NCBI GenBank assembly: GCA_947359465.1
Contig: OX375873.1
Coordinates: 132,696,899 to 132,760,898 of the forward strand
From: Metellina segmentata
Taxonomy: Eukaryota; Arthropoda; Arachnida; Araneae; Tetragnathidae
Length of the DNA: 64,000 nucleotides
Direction: 5' to 3'
Shown: one piece after another, positions 25,618 through 38,000 of the stretch
How positions within the stretch are numbered: the first letter of the stretch is position 1
How the letters are laid out: each line of letters starts with the position of its first letter
Notes under the pieces: model-generated
Database searches by the model: none
What the model was told of the DNA's origin: nothing
What the model saw: only the letters and a program-made list of their open reading frames with translations
Translations under genes and position numbers: made by a program

Positions 25618-26243
25618 ATTAAGAGGGAAGCACCACCATTTTGGTACAGAAGGGCTGCTTCTAGTGCGAATGCTCACTTCCCAACTGCAGAAAGGCCCAC
25701 TAAGTAATAAGTAAAACACAGGTAAATGGGACTCCAGTTATGGATCGGGAGAGCTATTTCTCAGAACCAGTAATTAGATTTTGCGCAAGGCAATACCGGG
25801 GGTTTCAATCAGTTTTCTAGGAACGCATTAAAGTTCGTTGCAGCAGCGAGTGGAGTAAGGAACAGTATCATAAATGAGCGCCATGTGATCCAATATTATG
25901 CTAACTCCCACTTGTTCCGCGGAGAAAGGTTGATGGTATTCGGGGAGTAATGAACGGCATTGTGGATGAAGGTTGCTTTCCAAGCTGACATATCACCGTG
26001 ATCTGAATCTCGGAGCGTGCCGCTTCCAGTTAATCCAAACGGAACGGTTTCTGCTAGAACACACTCCAAATGCCGAATTACGGGGACATATTTGCGAGAT
26101 CTAACAGGTGTGATCTGGAGGGGTTTAGCGATTTCGAGAGGGGACGTCGGGAAACTTGTGAAAATAAATAGTCGGTTTAGTAAACGGAAAATGCAAACGA
26201 GATGTTAGGTATGAGTTGAAAAATTTAACTATTCAGTATAATA
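25618..26243. other. GC-richer unique sequence, no recognised gene
   Basis: Balanced composition and a 63-codon frame (26017-26208) with no recognisable domain. Could be conserved non-coding sequence or an old degraded element. Confidence 0.35.
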
Positions 26244-27637
26244 CACTGCTGGTCACCCCGTAAATGCAACACCCTGAAGGAAGCATGCAAATAATATGAA
26301 ATTTACAACATGCATTAGCGGAGGTGAGATATGCGAATGATTAGAATTACAGCGCAGACGCACATCACGCGCGCCTGTGGCGCCACTTCAGAGCGCTATT
26401 TAAGGCTTGGAGATTTCGACGATTTCAAGTACGGCAATGTAGTTTTTTTCAAAAAAACCGATCAATTATGCCTTATAGAAAACAGCGATCATCTTTTGAT
26501 CAAGTATCCGAGTTCGACAGAGGAAGTATAGTGGCCTACCGAGATCGTGGATTATCTTTCAGGGAAATCGGTAGTCGTGTTGGACGTAACCAAACAACTG
26601 TAATGCGGATATGTGATTGTTGGATGCAGGAGGGTACGACGGACCGACGTGTTCGATCGCATCCACCTCAGAGCACCACTTCACGTGATGACAGGCATAT
26701 TGGGCGTATGGCAATGACGGATCGCTCCGCCACATCACGAACCATAGCACAGCACATTCAATCTGTAACGCATTATCCAGTGTCTGCGCGTACCATTCGA
26801 CGCCGTTTACAGCAGAGTGGTCTGTCCGCAAGTCGTCCATTGCTTCGTCTACCCTTGACGCTGACCACAGACGTCTCCGCCGCCAATGATGCGATGAAAG
26901 AAGGATGTGGACGGCAGAATGGAATGAAATTGTCTTTACTGACGAGTCACGCTTCTGTCTGCAACTCCACAATGGTCGGATTCGAGTCTGGAGACACCGT
27001 GGAAAGAGGATGCTGAACGTTATGCACCGCCACACTGGTCCTACACAGGGTATTATAGTATGGGGTGGTATTGGATATCACTCTCGCACTCCTCTAGTAC
27101 GCATTGCCGGTACTTTAAACAGCCAGCGCTACATCTCCGAGGTGTTGGAGCCAGTTGTCCTTCCTTACCTTCAGGGCTTGCCCACAGCCATATTTCAACA
27201 GGATAATGCGCGACCACACGTGGCACGCTTTGTCCAAGGGTTCTTCGTCAATCGCCAGATTGAATTGCTTCCCTGGCCAGCTCGCTCTCCGGATCTTTCG
27301 CCGATAGAAAACATGTGGTTTATGGTTGCTCAACGATTGACCCAGATTACATCCCCAGCTGCCACACCAGATCAACTTTGGCAACGTGTGGAAGCTGCTT
27401 GGTCTGCTGTACCCCAAGAACACATCCAAAGTCTCTTTGAATCAATGCCGAGGCGTGTGGCAGCGGTGATCTCCAACAATGGCGGCTACTCTGGCTACTG
27501 ATTTTGGCAGGAACCACACTTCACAGAAGTCTACAAATTTAATCATTTGATACTTGGTCAACATGTTATCTACAAAATAAATTTTGTTGTGATATCTCTT
27601 GTCTTTATTGGTGTTGCAATTTGGGTGGCCAGCAGTG
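26244..27637 (+). mobile_element. Tc1-type transposon, structurally complete, 1394 bp
   Basis: The ends are imperfect inverted repeats of 28-30 bp: CACTGCTGGTCACCCC at 26244 and, inverted, GGGTGGCCAGCAGTG ending at 27637; both continue to GCAACACC. TA dinucleotides flank it (26242-26243, 27638-27639), the target duplication of Tc1/mariner elements. The transposase gene occupies most of the interior. Only short TIRs are present, unlike the long-TIR elements elsewhere in this window. Confidence 0.93.
26468..27501 (+). pseudogene. Tc1-type DD34E transposase, broken by one frameshift and one nonsense codon
   Basis: Cut-and-paste transposase acting in the nucleus on the TIRs of its own family. 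The first frame (26468 to about 26862) encodes the paired DNA-binding helix-turn-helix region: one HTH in residues about 10-60 and a second at about 85-125. The catalytic domain is in another frame: the DDE residues are in TDES (D13 of the frame starting 26905), QQDNARPH (D100) and SPIENMW (E135), giving a spacing of 34, hence DD34E. The natural C-terminus (NNGGYSGY) and stop are intact. The two frames join near 26862 by a single-base indel, and a TGA at 26887 stands where the family has Trp (QWC motif). With only these two lesions it looks like a fairly recent death. Confidence 0.92.
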
Positions 27638-27649
27638 TATTATTGTAAA

Positions 27650-28021
27650 CATTATTATGGGCATGGTACCCAGGTGCAGTATTATATTCAGTGTTCTGCA
27701 GCACAACTAGAAGTAATTGTAATTATTCCGCAGGCATTTTGTCCGAGTTTTGGAAGTTGCAATCAAATAAAATTCTCGGGTAAATATGTATTACATACAG
27801 CATAATAAAATATGAAAAGTAATTCAGTTACTTTGTTTAAAATCAAGGCATACTTTAAGAATTTAAAATTTTGTCGATAACTTTTGAAGTTAAATATTTT
27901 GTTATTGACATAGAAAATGTATTATTTATAAAGTGCTTGTTGTGATTTGGGCGGTGTACGGAGGTTGTTCCGTAGTTAGAAAAGAAAAAAAGGTGTGGGA
28001 AGAAGCGCGCTTTACACTGAA

Positions 28022-28022
<1 letters not shown>
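27650..28022 (-). repeat. Dispersed repeat R, copy C (minus strand)
   Basis: Reverse complement of the repeat at 62690-63215: shared anchors are GCAGGCATTTTGTCCGA, TAACTTTTGAAGTTAAATAT, GACATAGAAAATGTATTATT and GTTCCGTAGTTAGAAAAG. The 5' part of the unit is replaced by the (TA)n tract beginning at 28024. It abuts the Tc1 element on its left. No coding potential is seen. Confidence 0.75.

Positions 28023-28023
<1 letters not shown>

Positions 28024-28081
<58 letters not shown>
28024..28081. repeat. (TA)n microsatellite, about 29 units
   Basis: Pure TA run; frames through it encode Tyr-Ile repeats on both strands and are not genes. Confidence 0.97.
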
Positions 28082-28083
<2 letters not shown>

Positions 28084-29017
28084 AAACACCACTCACTCGA
28101 TGGCTCATTATCGCTGTATCTCAAGTACTACAAGTTCTAGAAAGAGGAAATTTCGAAGGCTGATTCTTCTTATACCGTATGGGTGTACTAAGAAAGGATT
28201 TTTAAAAATTCGACTCTTAAGTTGCCTAAATTGACCTAAGGCCTAACCCAAAAGCAATTCAAAAAATCGCCATAGAAATAACATTGAGTTTAAAACAATT
28301 GTACGCAGAAGAGATTGCTCAATTTTTTAAAAACAAATTCAATTATAATATTCATGTCTGAATTGACTTGTTATGTCTTCCCATGATGAAAATAATATTT
28401 ATATATATTTGATTGATAAAGAAAGAATATTTAAAGCATTTAATTTTACAAACATTTTGTAATGGAATACGAAAGGATAAAAGAAAAACTCATTGATCAT
28501 AAAAGCGTAATTTTGCTTTTCTGTGTCTAGCATCGTCAAAATGAATGTTTATTTTTTTTTAAATTTGATTTAGAATTCTTTGTTTGGTATTTGAGTTGTT
28601 ATGTTGCTGTTATATTTTATATTTGGATGTTCCCAAGTATTATAAATATGTGTTATTTTTTCTAATAAATGATTATTGTTTTTATCAACATTGTTCGTCT
28701 TTTGTCGAATTGTTCTATTTCTGAATATATTCAGGAAGTCGAGATTCAACACGTTAGAACATAATTTTTTTTTCTGAATTCTGCATGTGTTGGAATTTTG
28801 TTTCTGTTTGCATTATGAGTTCCGGTATATTACCTATTGCATAAATATTATTCAGGAGTTAAATTTTAATGATTTATTTATTTTTTGCAAAATATCACTA
28901 GACATGGGTAAATCATTTGTGGTATATCTATATTTCGACCAACTTTATTTAAAACTCTTGTTTAATACGTAATACGTAATAGTGAGTAGATTGCTGTAAC
29001 ACAAGGCAAATAAAATA

Positions 29018-30678
29018 CACTCTATAACAAAAAATTCGACGCACCAAGAAGGAGCTGTTCGAGGGAGACAAAAATTGGTGGATAGGAAAAATATGTACAG
29101 AATAGAAAGTTATTAAAATTTCAGAACAATTGAATGATTTATTTCAGAGTTACAGTAACGAGCTCAATAAGGTATTGATACCTCTGGGGTACCTGATCAG
29201 GGGGTTATCGGCCTCTGATTGGGATCTAAATTACGATATGTGTGAGTGAATGGATGTATGAAAGGGACCTTCCTGTAAAACGGATGTGTCATGTATGTCG
29301 AGCTAAGTCGGACTTCCTCCCAATGGGGCTCAATAACATGGAAGGCGCAACCCCCTCGCCTCTTGCCGTCTTTGACGGGCCTGGCACTCCTCCGGTCTGC
29401 CGGTGTAGGCATAAGAAACAACAACATAAGATGTTGACCCGTCTCTAGCCTGGATGCAAGTTACCACACTGCGTGGCATAGATCGATAAAGCTCCCGGAT
29501 GGTCTCCTACGGTATTTCTTGCCAAATTTGCTCCAATTGTCGGACTACGTCATCAACATTCCCTACCGGATGCAGTCGCCGTCCCATCATATCCCAGGCA
29601 TGCTCGATGGGAGAGAGATCTGGTGATCTGGCTGGCCAAGGAAGTGTTTGACAAGCTTGAAGACAGTTCATAGTAACACGTGCCGTATGTGGTCTGGCAT
29701 TGTCTTGCTGAAAAATAAGCCCAGGGTACTGCGAAAGGAACGGTAGCAAAACAGGTCTCAGAATGTTGTCAACGTACCGCTGTGCAGTAAGTGTACCTCT
29801 TATGAGATCAAAGGGGTCCAGCTATCAAGGGAAATGGCACCCCAGACCATAACTCCCTGTTGATTGCCCGTGTGGAGTGCAATAGTGAAAGCAGGATCGG
29901 CACGCTGCCCTGGGCGTCTCCAGAAACGTCTTCGATGATCGTCAGGACACAGTTGGAAGCGGGATTCGTCGCTAAAGACTATACGTCCCCAGTCAGCATC
30001 ATTCCAGCCTTATCGAGCCAAGCACCACTGTAATCTGGCTCGACAGTGTGCAGGCGTGTGTGGCAGGTGGGGTAACGGTCGTTAGGAGCGTAGATTTCGC
30101 TCTCTCAGCCGTCTGTGAATGGTCATGGTGGACACTCGTGTGTGGGTCGCACGACTGATGGTTGATAGCGATGAATCAGGCGCTGAGACAGCTAATCTGT
30201 CAATCACTCTGTCCTCGCTATCAGTTGTGGACCTACGTCGACCGCTACCATCATGACGCTGAAATCTGCCATTGTCCACCCACTTTTGCCAGCATCTTCT
30301 AATCGTCGCATCGCTTCGACTCACATGACAAGCGATTCTCCGATTTGCCCAACCTGCCTCTTTCAATTCATTGATACGACCTCCTTCAAACTCTGAAAGT
30401 TGCTCGTAATGAGCTCGAATCCTGCGGCGAGGCATTTTTTCAGTCGTTGAAAGTTATCCTAAATCGTAATGTAGCAGAATTTTTTAGCAACAGTTCAAGA
30501 ACAACTCCTTATATACATCTGCTGGATTCGCAGTTCCGAAGCGCTGGATATCGCACTATTCATTCATTGGACACCAAATTTTAATCATTTGCATATTTCG
30601 TCAAAACATTTTTGTATCCGAAATTTCAAAGCAATCAGATGATTCCTTCTAGGTGCGTCGATTTTTTGGTATAGAGTG
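29018..30678 (-). mobile_element. Tc1-type transposon, second family, 1661 bp
   Basis: Inverted ends CACTCTATAACAAAAAATTC (29018) and, inverted, a near-identical end closing at 30678, both continuing to CGACGCACC; TA flanks on each side (29016-29017 and 30679-30680). The transposase gene is on the minus strand. Between the C-terminus of the transposase and the left TIR lie about 400 bp of apparent 3' untranslated sequence. Confidence 0.93.
29440..30435 (-). pseudogene. Tc1-type transposase (DD32E-like spacing), multiply disrupted
   Basis: The N-terminal frame (30435 down to 30082, 117 codons) starts MPRRRI and contains two HTH units (residues about 12-55 and 70-115), ending prematurely after NLRS. 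The catalytic core continues with SDESRFQLCPDD near 29945, then is out of frame around 29790-29820, and resumes at 29749 with QQDNARPH, LPWPARSPDLSPIEHAW. A TAG at about 29506 interrupts the C-terminus after QEIP, and the last part (SMPRSVV..CIQAR) follows in frame. Between the second catalytic Asp and the Glu I count 32 residues instead of the usual 34. The protein closely resembles, from memory, transposases annotated in orb-weaver spider genomes. It cannot encode an active enzyme. Confidence 0.9.
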
Positions 30679-31655
30679 TATACACATCCAAATATTTTTA
30701 AAGCGTGTACTTTCTCATTTTAAAATAGCAAATAAATTTTTAAGACATAACTTTAAAATAAGTTGGGTTACGTTAAATTGAAACGTACAGTCATACGCTG
30801 TAGTTCAAATATATTTCAAAATTTTCATGTAGCGTTTCATTGAAAGACGATTAAAATCAATTGCAGCATGAATGGATACAAATACCTATAGTTGTGTATC
30901 AAAATCGTGTTGAAAGTAAGCCAAGAAGTTTTTCTAGTGTAATTGCAGCACGTGGGTGACTATTCTTTATAGTATGTATTATTTCCCTTATACCATCACA
31001 TTTTGCTGTCCGGTTCATTATTGTAGGGTAGTATTGAAAGTTCATTATAAAAATACTTAAATGCAAACCTTAAGCTCTAATTTTGTAGTAATTTAGTATA
31101 ATCTAATTGATAAAATAAGTAATTACAACATTTACCCTCGGTAAATGCAGTTAATTTTATTACATTTTTCATAAAAAAGTTTTGAGTTATATTTTTCAAT
31201 TGCAGGACCACAAAAGTTTAAAAAAAGGTAGATTAATATCAATTAGATTTGGATCATCATTGAAGTTTTTGAAAAGTATTAATATTGATTTCAAGTGATT
31301 TTTTCCTTTACCAGCTAAAAATAATTAGCTTTAGTTAACTTTATAAAAAAAAATTTTAGTTCTAAATGTTTCTAAATTTTTTCCAGATTTCCCACTACAC
31401 ATTACCTGATATACATCGTGGAATGCTTTGTTTAACATTTAACTGAGTGCAAAGGTGAACTTATTCTATGATATCTTTAAAAATAGCTATTCAACTATTA
31501 AGTGTGTTTAAAAAAAATCATTTTATCTCTAAAGCTTGTATTCTGTTCTTAACAATCAGCATATCAAAAATCGTATTTACGCTTAACATAAACAGAGAAA
31601 TAATTATGTACTCATGCAGTTTAGAATTAACCAACTTAGATTTATGTAACATTAT

Positions 31656-32575
31656 GAAGAACTAAATCAATATAGTATTTAAATTAATATCACGAAGCAT
31701 AAGTCAGCAAATACATTTATATTAAAACAAATTAAACTTTACAAACAAAATTTTCCATTTCGTAAACGTTTATTTCCTTAGAGTCCTCCCTTCCCTTGTT
31801 TATATCTAAAGTAGTATTTTCTTCCTCATCCATCATACCTCATAACAATAATCAAAAGTACAGAATTGTAATTTTTCAACACTATGTATCCCCAAAAATT
31901 AAAATTAACAATTCAAATTTATTAAATCAATTACTATAACACTCTGAGGAATCATGGATACCATTAAAAGCATTCATTATTGGTAATAAAAAAAATTACG
32001 ATAACTCCCTTAAATATTCGTACTCTCGTTAATCAAGTTCAATGAATAAAAAGCTAATTACTTATGGTTAAAAAATATGATAGTAGCATTACTTGATGGA
32101 GGGGGATATTAATGAGGTTGTTATCTTTCAGTTGAATATTTGTTTCATTCATTTATTGTCTCCATATATTTCGATTAACGAATCAAACATCGCCGATGAT
32201 TTCTTATCAATTTTTAACGAAGTGAAATATAACTTGACTCTTAATGAGCTACAGAATTGTGCTCAGGGCACTTCACTCACTTACTTACTTTTATCGCTCC
32301 GTGTTGTTCATATGAATCAAATTTCAAGCTGTCGTAACACGTGTAAGGAAATTGCTTGGACTGCAGAAAAACTAATCTAATTTGTTATCCCGTTTTGTCA
32401 AATAATTTTGAGCTTTCAATGTGAGTGGTTTATTTTAAAATTTAAAAGATTTAAGCTTTTCAAATACATTTGAGATTTCTGGAATAATTTTAATAAGTTT
32501 TGTTGATTTGTTCCTTATGTGTGAAAATTAATAGTTCACACTTAATGTCAAATATAAGCATATGTAGCTTATTGA
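31656..32575. other. AT-rich non-coding stretch with one weak ORF
   Basis: A 95-codon plus frame at 32093-32380 has no recognisable motif, no clear upstream promoter and no splice-bounded structure; its residues are mostly those favoured by AT-rich DNA apart from a C-terminal Cys pair. I would not call it a gene without expression evidence. Confidence 0.4.
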
Positions 32576-32589
32576 TTCAGTCTTATTAA

Positions 32590-33555
32590 TTTGTATAATA
32601 GCAGAACGCCGGTGTTTTTCTTCTCTTCTCCCAATCAGATCGATAAACAACTGCCCCCTATGAGACATTTTAATACCATCTTTTGCGCATGTGACCCGTT
32701 TGAAAGGGCTAGCGTCTGTTCTGTTTGAAAGTGAGTGTCGTTAATTTTTAGAAGCCAAAGTGCAATCGTTCTGTTGTCCGTTTTGGAGATGTGTACTGTT
32801 TCGCTTGTAAATAAATGTTGTCTCTTCTCCTAGATTTTATGTTCGTATAGTTGGCCTGATTAGCTTTTCATGCTATATAAAACTGGAGCCTACGTGGTTC
32901 CATATAAGTTGCTATAATATCTGATATAAAATACTAATGTTACGTATTGTGAAATTGATCAGTGTGATGGAAATAATACACTTAGCTAATTGTCTAAGCT
33001 TACGAGCGCGATTGATATTTTAATTTAGTTACATTTTAATATTTATTGTGCATGTTTTATAATGTTTCGATTTTATCTGTAACCGGAAGTGGAATTCGGA
33101 TTTGTAAGAACGATAAAGGGGGTTATTTTTAGGAACAGTCAGTGTGATATAAATAAGCAGTTCTTGTGGATTATAATTCCTATGTAGCTTCTACATGCAC
33201 CCTTTCTCAATACAAGTCACTTTAAAAATGTGAAAGACACTTAGGTAGAATCAACGTCGGACAGATACAAACAAAAAATATCTTAACCCTTGACACTAAC
33301 TGAACATATGATAGTAAAGCAACCGACTCTCAAAAGCATCCTAAAGCAAGAAATTCAAACCTACATGTTTACATTGACATAAAGCTCCATATAACGGTTA
33401 TTTACAAAATGTTTGATAGGTATCATTTCGAAAAATTTGATGAGAAAAGAGATCTAACCGTATTTAATCTAAAAATAGCTCATTAATAGTCATGATCATT
33501 AGTAAAAGTACTCATTAGTAAAATAAATCATTAGTACAAGTATTCATTAGTAGGC
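32590..33555. other. Non-coding stretch; first part possibly LTR-like
   Basis: About 32590-32900 is GC-richer and carries AATAAATGTTGTCTC, a polyadenylation-signal-like motif in a U3-R-U5-like setting, which could be a decayed LTR. I could not find matching ends, a primer-binding site or a second copy, so the assignment is weak. The remainder is AT-rich with no feature recognised. Confidence 0.25.
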
Positions 33556-33569
33556 CAAAAATAAGTAGT

Positions 33570-33925
33570 TCTCATCGTGACTTAGGTTAGCTAGGTAGTT
33601 AATTAACGTCACACTAGAGTAGCAGAACGTATTATTGGCGGTGGTCCAGAATCTATCCCGAAGGGAAAGATCCGAGAAAATTTGTATCGTCAACATTTTC
33701 TCGTTATTATGAACCACGTTCAGAGGACGAGAACAAAACTTGAACTGGGAATAATTATCCAAACTTCCGCACCACGCCAAAATAAGGACATTAGAGGCCA
33801 CGTCAGATTGAACGTGCACCAGCCCTCGTGTATACGACGGTCTTTGACTGGACCGAGTTCCAACTGGAAGCTCTCCGGTTGCTAATAAGTTGCCCTCCCA
33901 ACTGGGCTACGTCGGTCCGTCTCAG
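33570..33925 (-). mobile_element. Full-length SINE (minus strand, head type II)
   Basis: On the minus strand the head begins GGACCGACGTAGCCCAGTTG, with a perfect A-box consensus (TAGCCCAGTTGG), a degraded B-box, and then the shared body (GGTGCACGTTCAATCTGACG, GTCCTTATTTTGGCGTGGTG, GATCTTTCCCTTCGGGAT) and a tail reading TTAATTAACTACCTAGC. The two plus- and minus-strand frames over it are artefacts. Confidence 0.88.
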
Positions 33926-34785
33926 TTTAAGATGTAAACATTTTACTCTAAGCGTCATGATATTTCTCTAAATTGTGTAGTATTGTTTCCCACCTCAAAT
34001 CATACAGAATGCCTAAATACTGTATACAAAGATTGAAATAATTATGTTCGTAGAGATACAAATTTGTTTGAATTCAAACAGGAAATCCTTCAAATTGTAG
34101 AACGGATATTAACAGGTGTTCTCTCACACGATTTAAATAATGTGGAAATATATATGAAAGCAGTAACTAAGGCTCGACTCAAACAGATGTCCAAAGTACC
34201 AAGAAATACTTATTTACGTATTAAACAATTACAATTTAAGTGTAAAAAGGAGGAGGTCAGTTTGTAGCTAACAATGGACTTCGGCTGCTCCAGAGTAACT
34301 GATCAGAGTAACTTTGTGGTAAACTCTGCAGTCAAGTAACGGATCAGGGAATTTTGTTGCAACAACGTTTGCTACAATAGTTAATATTAGTAGAATACGT
34401 ATACTTGATTCCTCCTCTTTGTCTTCAAAAGCTTTTACTAGGCGCAGAATAAGGCGTTCTTCAGTGAATAGTTTTTGCTGTGCCTAGATTGTTTTAAATA
34501 TAAATATACAATAAGTTATTATTTTAATAAAGGATTCCATCATTTGAAAGACAAAGAGTAAAATTAATATGTATGACTACAAAAATTCAAGTGTCAAACT
34601 TTCTTTCGATTGCACGTCACTCTCCTGGCAAAATTGACACAATTCCTCCGAAGGATCCATATGTAACAGAGAATAAAATAAATCAACAAGAGAAAAAATT
34701 CCGATTTTTCACTCACAGATTCACAGGAAAAGAAATTTAAAAGTAAAGAACATTTTTTTCTATTTCCTAAACAGAACCATTTATT
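33926..34785. other. Non-coding stretch, no gene seen
   Basis: A 67-codon plus frame (34064-34267) is Lys-rich and unrecognised. Nearby, TAACTGATCAGAGTAACTTTG and TAACGGATCAGGGAATTTTG form a short imperfect direct repeat (34299 and 34337). Nothing else was noticed. Confidence 0.45.
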
Positions 34786-34789
34786 TACA

Positions 34790-35065
34790 TTTTTTGGCAG
34801 CGCGCGTCAGGCGTGATGGGCTCCAAAACAAAAGACATTTTATTTATTCATACCTTTATTTATTTATTTTTTGCACAGGGAATTCCTTTTTGCATTCCGG
34901 ACGAATCACTATTCGTCGGTGAAAGATTTCGTTGACCCTTGAAATGCGCTCTTCGATCTTCTCTGGGAATGGGAAAATTCCAGATTCAAGGAATTCATCA
35001 TTTACCAAAGGTCTGTTTTATTCCATTCTCTCAAGACTGGCGAGTTTTGTAAATTGAGTTCTCTT
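34790..35065. other. GC-richer island before the 281-bp satellite
   Basis: Balanced composition (CAGCGCGCGTCAGGCGTGAT near its start, then GTCGGTGAAAGATTTCGTTG); no open frame of note. It may be unique sequence or a conserved non-coding element. Confidence 0.3.
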
Positions 35066-35069
35066 TATT

Positions 35070-38000
35070 CCGTGAGTAAAGGATTGTCCCGATTTTTCGT
35101 CTTTTTGCTTAAAGCGGTAGTGAAGTCCCAAATCAAGACTCTTGGAAATCAAGATGTTAGTCTTTGTGAGCACTATTTATGGTTCACCAGTTTTAAATCA
35201 ATCAGCTCAATGACTCTTAGCATATAATTTGCAGCCTGTCACACTGTCATCCGTGTGTCTGCAAGAAAATAGGAAACATCAATTCTAAAATAATGGATTG
35301 TGGCTTGAGTGAAGGTGCTAATATTTTATAAATCTTCATTCCGTGAGCAAAGGAGAGTCTTGATTTTTCGTCTTTGGCTAGCGGTAGTTAAGTCGAGTGT
35401 CTCAAATCAAGACTCGTGGAATTTAAGAAATTAAGATATTAGCCTTTTTGCGCACCATTTACAGTTTACTATTTTAAAATAAATCCGCTCAATACTTTTA
35501 GCATATAATTTGAAGCCTGTCAAACTGTCATCCGTGTGTCTGCAAGAAAATAGGAAACATCAATACTAAAATAATGGATTGTGGCTTGAGTGAAGGTACT
35601 AACATCTTATAAATCTTCATTCCGTGAGCAAAGGAGAGTCTTGATTTTTCGTCTTTGGCTAGCGGTAGTTAAGTCGAGTGTCTCAAATCAAGACTCGTGG
35701 AATTTAAGAAATTAAGATATTAGCCTTTTTGCGCACCATTTACAGTTTACTATTTTAAAATAAATCCGCTCAATACTTTTAGCATATAATTTGAAGCCTG
35801 TCAAACTGTCATCCGTGTGTCTGCAAGAAAATAGGAAACATCAATACTAAAATAATGGATTGTGGCTTGAGTGAAGGTACTAACATCTTATAAATCTTCA
35901 TTCCGTGAGCAAAGGAGAGTCTTGATTTTTCGTCTTTGGCTAGCGGTAGTTAAGTCGAGTGTCTCAAATCAAGACTCGTGGAATTTAAGAAATTAAGATA
36001 TTAGCCTTTTTGCGCACCATTTACAGTTTACTATTTTAAAATAAATCCGCTCAATACTTTTAGCATATAATTTGAAGCCTGTCAAACTGTCATCCGTGTG
36101 TCTGCAAGAAAATAGGAAACATCAATACTAAAATAATGGATTGTGGCTTGAGTGAAGGTACTAACATCTTATAAATCTTCATTCCGTGAGCAAAGGAGAG
36201 TCTTGATTTTTCGTCTTTGGCTAGCGGTAGTTAAGTCGAGTGTCTCAAATCAAGACTCGTGGAATTTAAGAAATTAAGATATTAGCCTTTTTGCGCACCA
36301 TTTACAGTTTACTATTTTAAAATAAATCCGCTCAATACTTTTAGCATATAATTTGAAGCCTGTCAAACTGTCATCCGTGTGTCTGCAAGAAAATAGGAAA
36401 CATCAATACTAAAATAATGGATTGTGGCTTGAGTGAAGGTACTAACATCTTATAAATCTTCATTCCGTGAGCAAAGGAGAGTCTTGATTTTTCGTCTTTG
36501 GCTAGCGGTAGTTAAGTCGAGTGTCTCAAATCAAGACTCGTGGAATTTAAGAAATTAAGATATTAGCCTTTTTGCGCACCATTTACAGTTTACTATTTTA
36601 AAATAAATCCGCTCAATACTTTTAGCATATAATTTGAAGCCTGTCAAACTGTCATCCGTGTGTCTGCAAGAAAATAGGAAACATCAATACTAAAATAATG
36701 GATTGTGGCTTGAGTGAAGGTACTAACATCTTATAAATCTTCATTCCGTGAGCAAAGGAGAGTCTTGATTTTTCGTCTTTGGCTAGCGGTAGTTAAGTCG
36801 AGTGTCTCAAATCAAGACTCGTGGAATTTAAGAAATTAAGATATTAGCCTTTTTGCGCACCATTTACAGTTTACTATTTTAAAATAAATCCGCTCAATAC
36901 TTTTAGCATATAATTTGAAGCCTGTCAAACTGTCATCCGTGTGTCTGCAAGAAAATAGGAAACATCAATACTAAAATAATGGATTGTGGCTTGAGTGAAG
37001 GTACTAACATTTTATAAATCTTCATTCCGTGAGCAAAGGAGAGTCTTGATTTTTCGTCTTTGGCTAGCGGTAGTAAAGTCGACTGTCTCAAATCAAGACT
37101 CGTGGAAATTAAGATATTAGCCTTTTTGCGCACCATTTACAGTTTACTATTTTAAAATCAATCCGCTCAATACTTTTAGCATATAATTTGAAGCCTGTCA
37201 AACTGTCATCCGTGTGTCTGCAAGAAAATAGGAAACAGCAATACTAAAATAATCGATTGTGGCTGAAGGGACGGTACTATAGCATTTTATTTCTCTTCAT
37301 TCCGGGCGCAAAGGGTAGTCTTGATTTTTCGTATTTGGCTGGCAGTAGTAAAGTCGAGTGTCTTAAATCAAGATTCACAGAAATGAAGATATTAGCCTTT
37401 TAGCGCACCATCTACTAGTTTAAAATCAATCAGTTCTATGACTCTTAAGGCCATACCCACAAGTCTCGAATTAACACGAGGGTCAGTTTATCCGCGGGTC
37501 ACAGTTAAAACGCGGGTTATCAAGAACCGTATTCTCAAACTGCGGGTTAAGTGATGCACAGATTAAAAGGTGACGCTCGCTGTGTATTGGTGGTGTGAAA
37601 AGTAACTCGCATTGTTGATTTCCTTTCATTCGTAATAAAACAACAAAATCATTTTTATTCAATGACGAACTTGCATCTACCCTGGTCATATTCTATCGTT
37701 CGCTTTCTCATTGGGTTCTACTCTGGCGACACAGAATAGTGTTCAAACCAGAACACATATGGGCATATCTATTTTATAGAAAATGCAATCGCGTATTTGT
37801 TCCGATTCATATAAGATCAGTTGAATGCACGTCGTCGCTAGAATACTGTAATTTAGTATAGAATGAAGTATGTCATTCATTTTGTTCAGCTGGATTCCTT
37901 CGCAAAAAGGTACTACTGCGCATGCGTTGCTCTCAACCGAGAATTAATTTGTCGATTTCGGAGGATCAAAAAGTAACACAGAAACAGCGGTTTAAACCAT

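Larger units (their letters stand above)
28263..31655 (+). repeat. Long AT-rich dispersed repeat, copy 2, split by a Tc1 insertion
   Basis: Colinear with 11425-13080. The Tc1 element at 29018-30678 interrupts it at a TA; the copy 1 sequence around 12255-12275 (ACATAAAAATAAATAAAATA) represents the uninterrupted state. Sequence identity is moderate, so the two copies are old compared with the transposon insertion. No protein domain is visible in either copy. Confidence 0.65.

Noticed and set aside
32093..32380. 95-codon plus-strand ORF as a small protein gene
   Set aside because: No homologue or motif that I recognise, AT-driven composition, and no supporting splice or promoter context.
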